Shown piece after piece: positions 59,133-64,000 of a stretch of 64,000 nucleotides of DNA (position 1 is its first letter; every line of letters begins with the position of its first letter). The translations under genes were made by a program, and so were the position numbers. The notes under the pieces are model-generated. The model searched no databases and was not told the DNA's origin. It saw only the letters and a list, made by a program, of their open reading frames with translations. Source of the stretch: Mucilaginibacter gossypiicola (GTDB lineage Bacteria > Bacteroidota > Bacteroidia > Sphingobacteriales > Sphingobacteriaceae); assembly GCF_900110105.1 (NCBI RefSeq), contig NZ_FOCL01000008.1, positions 62,001 through 126,000 on the forward strand, in the 5' to 3' direction.

Positions 59133-59157
59133 ATGAACAATGAGTTAAATAATATAA

Positions 59158-60285
59158 TTAGATCTTTCCGAAGAGTTCGGCAAGCTTGTTTTGCAGGTCT
59201 TCGCCTCTCAGGTTTTTACCAATGATCTTTCCGTTAGGATCTAACAAAAAGTTTTGAGGGATGCCGCGCACGGCATATAGGTCAGCAGCTTTACTGTCCC
59301 AGAATTTAAGGTCGGATACATGGTTCCAGGTAAGGCCGTCTTTGTGGATAGCTGCCAGCCATTTATCTTTCGCATTCGGCCTGTCGAGCGATACACCAAG
59401 TATGGTGAAATTTTTACCTTTATAAGCGTTGTAAGCTTTTACCACGTTAGGGTTTTCACGACGGCAAGGGCCGCACCATGATGCCCAGAAATCTACCAAT
59501 ACATATTTACCGCGGAATGATGAAAGGCTAACCATTTTACCGGCAGTATCAGCCTCGGCAAATTCAGGAGCGGTTGCGCCTAATGCCACGGCTTTTAATT
59601 TAGGTAAACGTTCGGCAAATTTCTTGCCCGCTTCAGTTGCTTTAATAGCAGGGGTAAAGTTGTTGAACAGGGGGGCGATGTCCACGTAATCGGCACTGTA
59701 GGCAAATGACTCAAGCGCGTTAAGGCTCACATATGAATCGGGATTTTCCTGGATAAACTTTTTATTGACCTGTGCATCCTGATCGTCGATCTTTTTTTCT
59801 TCGGCGTTCAGTTCGGCCAGCTGTTCAGGCGCAGCGGTTTTACGTTTTGCCGAAAGTGCTTCGTATGCGTCGTTAATAGGTTTTTCGGCCAGATTATATT
59901 TTTCGTTGTCGTTATTGGTTTTGGTGCCTTCTATTTTGGCATCGGCAATTTTATCAGTTGCGCTTACATTGATGATACCCGGTTCCAGGTAAATTGAACG
60001 GTAATCTTCTGAGCTATGCAGGCCGGTGCCTTTGGGATTAAACAAGATATAACCGCTTACAGGTGTTGCACCTGTTTTACCGGTAAATTTGAAGCTTCCG
60101 CTGCTCAGTACTGCCGAATCAACAATTGTTTTACCATCTTTACGGTATTCTACATACACCTTTGCCGGTGCGTTATACTCACCAATTTTACCTTGCACGG
60201 TATATTGAGAGTCTTGTGCAAAAGCTAAAGCAGGCAGGCTCGCAATTGCAGTTAATGCTATTGTTTTGATTGAGGTCAAGTTCAT
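59158..60285 (-). CDS. TlpA-type thioredoxin with DUF4369 domain
   Basis: 375 residues. Signal peptide (ending AFAQ, residue 24), DUF4369 beta domain (about 28-125), helical linker (~130-225) and a thioredoxin-like domain (about 230-375) with the active site WCGPC (Cys271, Cys274). The common Bacteroidota architecture of periplasmic thiol-disulfide oxidoreductases. A paralogue is encoded 102 bases upstream on the same strand. Confidence 0.92.
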   Translation of the reverse strand: MNLTSIKTIALTAIASLPALAFAQDSQYTVQGKIGEYNAPAKVYVEYRKDGKTIVDSAVLSSGSFKFTGKTGATPVSGYILFNPKGTGLHSSEDYRSIYLEPGIINVSATDKIADAKIEGTKTNNDNEKYNLAEKPINDAYEALSAKRKTAAPEQLAELNAEEKKIDDQDAQVNKKFIQENPDSYVSLNALESFAYSADYVDIAPLFNNFTPAIKATEAGKKFAERLPKLKAVALGATAPEFAEADTAGKMVSLSSFRGKYVLVDFWASWCGPCRRENPNVVKAYNAYKGKNFTILGVSLDRPNAKDKWLAAIHKDGLTWNHVSDLKFWDSKAADLYAVRGIPQNFLLDPNGKIIGKNLRGEDLQNKLAELFGKI

Positions 60286-60387
60286 ATCGCAATATAATAA
60301 AATTAGCCGGCTATAAAATAACCGGCTAATTCAATGGTGAATTTGACATAGTAATGAATATAGCCTCAAACGGGCTACCTCTCCCAA

Positions 60388-61575
60388 TCAATTATATTTT
60401 CCGAACAATTGCTCGAGCTTAGCATCAAGGTCTTCGCCACGCAGGTTTTTTGCAATGATTTTTCCCTGCGGATCGATCAGGTAGTTTTGAGGGATAGATG
60501 TTACTGAGTATAGCGCCGCTGCCTGGTTGTTCCAGAATTTAAGATCAGATAACTGAGTCCACTCAAGGCCATCACTTTTGATAGCAGCCAGCCATGCCGA
60601 TTTACCGTCAGGCCTATCCAATGAAACCCCAACTACAGTGAAATTCTTGTTTTTAAACCTTGCATAGTTGCGCACCACGTTAGGGTTTTCCTGACGGCAA
60701 GGGCCGCACCATGAAGCCCAGAAATCAAGCAGCACATATTTGCCCCTGAATGATGATAGCTTTACCGGATTGCCGTTAACATCGTTTTGTATAAAATCCG
60801 GTGCTTCAGAACCAATGGCGGTTACTTTCAATGCTGCAAGCTGCGCCTTCATCATTTTACCGGCCTCGGTATCTCTGATATTTTGAGATAAAGAATTGTA
60901 TAATGGCTCAACTTCGCTAACATCGGGGGCCGGGCCGCTTACCGAGGTTAGTGCAAGTAAACTTAGGTAGCTATTAGGGTTAGCCGAAATAAAGCTTTTC
61001 AAAGTTGTTTTCTGCTCTGTTTGCAGGGCTTTATACCGTGCCTGCATAGCGCTTCTGAATGCAGTGGATTTTTGTTGTTCAGGCGTTGCTGCTTTGGCTT
61101 CGGCCATCAGTTTTTCTCCTTTTTGGTTGATGGCTTTTAACTGAGCCTGAAGTTTTACGTTATCAGCATTAAGTTGCGATCCGGTGATCTGTGCTTTATC
61201 GATAGAATCTTTACTGGTTATGGTGATAGTGCCTTTCTCCAGGAAAAAATCCAGATCGTCGGCGGTTTTTGAAATCAGGCTGCCATTATCTGCATACTTA
61301 TAATTGCCGTCGATAAACTTTTCGAGCGGTAAGCCTTTATAATTAACAGCAATTGTAGCGTTAACAGGGTTGATAATAGTACCGGTAAATGAAAATGCTC
61401 CGTTGACCACATTGGCCGAATCGGTAACATTATTTGCCCCTAACTGGTATGATAAATATACTTTGGCAGGTGTGGTAACATTACCTAATTTACCGTTAAC
61501 AACAAAAGTATCTGTAGACTGTGCAAGTGCCGTTACCGGGAGCATTGCTGCTATATAAAAAAATAATTTCTTCAT
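60388..61575 (-). CDS. TlpA-type thioredoxin with DUF4369 domain (paralogue)
   Basis: 395 residues, same architecture as its downstream neighbour: signal peptide, DUF4369 (about 22-135), Lys/Gln-rich helical linker (~140-240), thioredoxin domain (about 250-395) with WCGPC (Cys290, Cys293). Shared stretches such as WASWCGPCR.ENPNVV and NLRGEDL show tandem duplication. Both may serve cytochrome maturation or stress repair in the periplasm. Confidence 0.92.
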   Translation of the reverse strand: MKKLFFYIAAMLPVTALAQSTDTFVVNGKLGNVTTPAKVYLSYQLGANNVTDSANVVNGAFSFTGTIINPVNATIAVNYKGLPLEKFIDGNYKYADNGSLISKTADDLDFFLEKGTITITSKDSIDKAQITGSQLNADNVKLQAQLKAINQKGEKLMAEAKAATPEQQKSTAFRSAMQARYKALQTEQKTTLKSFISANPNSYLSLLALTSVSGPAPDVSEVEPLYNSLSQNIRDTEAGKMMKAQLAALKVTAIGSEAPDFIQNDVNGNPVKLSSFRGKYVLLDFWASWCGPCRQENPNVVRNYARFKNKNFTVVGVSLDRPDGKSAWLAAIKSDGLEWTQLSDLKFWNNQAAALYSVTSIPQNYLIDPQGKIIAKNLRGEDLDAKLEQLFGKYN

Positions 61576-61633
61576 TAAAATATATAAAAACTCTACGCTG
61601 CTAACGTTGGAGTATGAGTTAAAATTGTGAATA

Positions 61634-62815
61634 TCAGTTTAATTTTTGATAAGTGCGCCACCAAAGATCCGGTAATTCGCCGGATGTTGCCGTTTTATAA
61701 TCGGCGTAACTGCAGGGTACTAAATGGAAACGCTCGTTAGGTGAACCTGCTGAAGGATAGGGGACCTGCATCCACCAGCGGTCGGATTTTTTACTTTTTA
61801 CAAATACCACTTCCTGATCTTCATGGGTTAAGCTGGTTTTATAAATAAGGTATTGTGATTTAGGATTAAGCGGAAAATCGCGTTTACGGTTATAAAAACC
61901 GTCAATAAAATACCAGATCATTTGCGCCAGCTGCCAGGCGGTTTGTCCGTTACTGTCATAAGCAGGGTTAAATTCGTAAAAGCCTATTGAGGTAAGTTTA
62001 TCATTAAAACCGGCATAACGGCAAAGCTGGCAGGCTTCTTCTCCATAAAAACCATTTGGTGTGGCGTTGGCATTACCCATTGCATCGGCAGCACGGATAG
62101 CGCCGATATCAAAACTTACCATACTGGCATTGCGGATGGCCGGCTCGGTAACAGCAACATTGCCGCTCAGTTCGCCTAAGCGGTGTACATCAAAATAAAG
62201 CTTATCCATGACCCGCAGGCTGTCCTGGCTTACAAAATAGGTTTGATAGCCAAGGTTGCTGAAATTGAATAGATAATTGGGATCATGCAGGAATATTTTG
62301 TTGAGATAGGAGCCGGAGGTAGTTTCGATACTACCATCGTGATTGTCTTCATCCAGGTCAAAATGCGAATCGATCACTACCAGGTCAACCTTTTGTTCAA
62401 GCTCTTCATAGCCCAGGTACTGGGCATAAGTAAGATCCTGTCCGCCGCCTAAAATAATGGGGATGATGTCTTTTTTGATCAGCTCGCTTACTACGGTTTT
62501 AACAGCAAAGTAAGTGTCTGTTACCTTTTCGCCGGCGCGGATGTTGCCCAGATCCGCAATTTTTACAGAATAGCCACCTTCGTTTAGTTGGTATAACTTT
62601 TCGCGGATATAATCGGGGCCCAGTGAGCAGCCGGAGTTACCAACCGCATTACGATCATCCATAACACCGATAATAGCGATGTCCGTTTTCTCTTCCAGAT
62701 CAGGGAAATCGACAGAATAATGCACAATTTTATCGCCAAGCTGGCTGGTATAGAAGCCCTTTTTAGGAGCTATCTTTTTAAGATCAATCGGCGTAAAAAA
62801 ATCAGCTAATGACAT
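61634..62815 (-). CDS. Arginase-family protein (formimidoylglutamase-like), degenerate metal site
   Basis: 393 residues, arginase/ureohydrolase fold without signal peptide. Family motifs are recognisable but altered: GGGQD (123-127) in place of GGDHS, DSHFD (149-153, equals DAHxD and is intact), and SFDIGAIRAAD (234-244) in place of SxDxDxxDP. Hence two of the usual Mn2+ ligands (His and the second Asp) are replaced. Sphingobacteria carry such proteins annotated as formimidoylglutamase; the metal site suggests a changed or lost activity. Confidence 0.8.
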   Translation of the reverse strand: MSLADFFTPIDLKKIAPKKGFYTSQLGDKIVHYSVDFPDLEEKTDIAIIGVMDDRNAVGNSGCSLGPDYIREKLYQLNEGGYSVKIADLGNIRAGEKVTDTYFAVKTVVSELIKKDIIPIILGGGQDLTYAQYLGYEELEQKVDLVVIDSHFDLDEDNHDGSIETTSGSYLNKIFLHDPNYLFNFSNLGYQTYFVSQDSLRVMDKLYFDVHRLGELSGNVAVTEPAIRNASMVSFDIGAIRAADAMGNANATPNGFYGEEACQLCRYAGFNDKLTSIGFYEFNPAYDSNGQTAWQLAQMIWYFIDGFYNRKRDFPLNPKSQYLIYKTSLTHEDQEVVFVKSKKSDRWWMQVPYPSAGSPNERFHLVPCSYADYKTATSGELPDLWWRTYQKLN

Positions 62816-62823
62816 AATTGTTT

Positions 62824-63001
62824 AATGTGCAGATTTCAGATGTGCAAATGTGATTATAAATGTGCGGATTTCAAATGTGCAGATGTGCAAATGATTTTAA
62901 GACATTTTAGGTTACATTTTATTGCCTTGTTAAGGACTTCACATCGAAGATGTGCGCATCAAAAATAATCTGCACATTTGCACATCTGAAATTTGCACAC
63001 T
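62824..63001. repeat. Second inverted array of GTGCAGAT words
   Basis: GTGCAGATTTCAGATGTGCA at the left (62827-) faces TTTGCACATCTGAAATTTGC on the right (to 62997), with further copies between. Same word family as 52752-52930. It fills the divergent spacer between the arginase-family gene and the epimerase gene and therefore surrounds both promoters. Confidence 0.7.
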
Positions 63002-63006
63002 AAATA

Positions 63007-63975
63007 ATGATCTTAATAACAGGCGCAACTGGTTTTCTTGGGGCCGAACTGGCAAAACTTTTGGTAACCACTAACAGCCAACGGATCCGTTGTACCAAAA
63101 GAGCAAGTTCAGCTATTCCTAAATTGCTTTTGCCTTACCAGCAAAGCATAGAGTGGGTTGATGCCGATATGATGGATATTTTTGCACTGGCCGATGCGCT
63201 TGATGGCGTTACGCAGGTTTATCATTGCGCCGCATGGGTTTCATTGAAGCAGGCTGATAAAAAGCCGATGATCAACACCAATGTTACCGGGACTGCCAAC
63301 CTGGTTAACCTTTGCAATGTGCGCGGTATAAGGATGGTTCATGTAAGCTCGGTAGCGGCAGTTGGAACCGCAAAACCCGGTGAGTTTATCACAGAAAATC
63401 ATCACCTGGAGCAGTCGGCAGAAAATGATGGCTATGCCATATCTAAATTAGAGAGCGAGATGGAAGTTTGGCGGGGTATTGCAGAAGGTTTGGACGCCGT
63501 TATTGTTAACCCCTCGCTGATAATTGGCGCGAGTGCCGGTACCCAGGGCAGTGGCGCTTTGTTCAATACTGTGCGCAAGGGGCTTAAGTTTTATACCTCT
63601 GGCACCATTGGTTTTGTTGATGTAGAGGATGTTGCCAAATGCATGGTGGGCTTAATGAACAGCGATATCACTGCCGAGCGTTATATCATCAGCGCCGAAA
63701 ATCGGGACTATAAAGGTATGGTTACCGAGATAGCAAAGGGGTTTGGGATTAAGCCGCCTGTTATTTATGCAAAGCCATGGATGATGGAACTGGCCTGGCG
63801 TGTGGCTGCCGTTGGCGCGGTCGTAACCGGAGGCGTGCCGGCTATAGATAAAACATCGGCCCAGACCGCCTCATTAACCCGTGAGTTTGATAACTCAAAA
63901 ATTAAAAAAGCTATCGGCTTTGAGTTTAAGTCGATTAGTAGAACGATCGGGGAAATTTGTGAAGCTTTGAAATAA
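63007..63975 (+). CDS. NAD-dependent epimerase/dehydratase (extended SDR)
   Basis: 322 residues. NAD-binding GATGFLGAELAK (GxxGxxG, residues 6-12), VSSVAAVG, and the active-site Tyr-Lys pair in GYAISKLESE (YxxxK). C-terminal substrate domain intact (to LK at the stop). The family includes dihydroflavonol reductase-like and 3-beta-HSD-like enzymes; substrate unknown. Stop codon at 63973-63975, inside the window. Confidence 0.9.
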   Translation: MILITGATGFLGAELAKLLVTTNSQRIRCTKRASSAIPKLLLPYQQSIEWVDADMMDIFALADALDGVTQVYHCAAWVSLKQADKKPMINTNVTGTANLVNLCNVRGIRMVHVSSVAAVGTAKPGEFITENHHLEQSAENDGYAISKLESEMEVWRGIAEGLDAVIVNPSLIIGASAGTQGSGALFNTVRKGLKFYTSGTIGFVDVEDVAKCMVGLMNSDITAERYIISAENRDYKGMVTEIAKGFGIKPPVIYAKPWMMELAWRVAAVGAVVTGGVPAIDKTSAQTASLTREFDNSKIKKAIGFEFKSISRTIGEICEALK

Positions 63976-64000
63976 TCAGGAATATTAACGGTTGACAGGA

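Overview
The window looks like a chromosomal segment of a Bacteroidota bacterium, most likely family Sphingobacteriaceae and close to Mucilaginibacter or Pedobacter. Sequence reasons: promoters of the Bacteroidota type (TTG or TTTG, about 20 bases, TAnnTTTG), almost no Shine-Dalgarno motifs, many secreted proteins with beta-barrel or SusC/TonB character, the HYC_CC_PP, DUF4293 and DUF3098 families, a bacillithiol gene (bshA), and the gene order ftsX - DUF3098 - uppP - truB - ribF. This assignment rests on recognition of families, not on a database search. No phage, insertion sequence with a transposase, CRISPR array or rRNA operon was seen.

Layout. 1-2514: leftward operon of small secreted metal (probably copper) handling proteins, cut by the window start. 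2684-6890: OmpA lipoprotein, then a four-gene leftward operon with a two-component system. 7076-9130: ApbE flavinyltransferase and an Lrp/AsnC regulator. 9204-9648: canonical promoter, two tandem tRNA-like genes, terminator. 9722-14521: DUF1801 protein, a 1140-residue ThuA/sugar dehydrogenase/cytochrome c lipoprotein, beta-barrel protein. 14715-20252: CsbD-like protein, CtpA protease, two paralogous secreted proteins around an OmpA lipoprotein, and a DtxR regulator. 20249-30943: secreted hypotheticals, pdhB, an acyltransferase-like membrane protein, pdxA, rsmA and small proteins. 31116-35936: bshA, a fluoride riboswitch with its CLC-type exporter, methyltransferase, deacetylase. 36038-39586: TolC and membrane-fusion protein without a permease, then a PIN toxin-antitoxin pair. 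39727-47564: gpsA, deaD-type helicase, truA, ABC exporter. 47981-52725: ftsX, uppP, truB, ribF, LysE. 52962-63975: BtuF-like protein, GH20 hexosaminidase, TonB receptor, two TlpA-like thioredoxins, arginase-family protein, NAD-dependent epimerase.

Most genes are housekeeping or envelope genes. The unusual content lies in RNA and repeats: (1) two class II (long variable arm) tRNA-like genes that carry an Asp GUC anticodon and a complete Asp identity set; (2) a fluoride riboswitch with a terminator before a CLC-F type gene; (3) several genes whose promoter box ends 4 or 5 bases before the start codon, predicting leaderless mRNAs; (4) many different dispersed palindromic repeats placed mostly between genes, one of which appears inside truA in frame and another inside the next gene, and one family whose central core is flipped relative to its ends between two copies.
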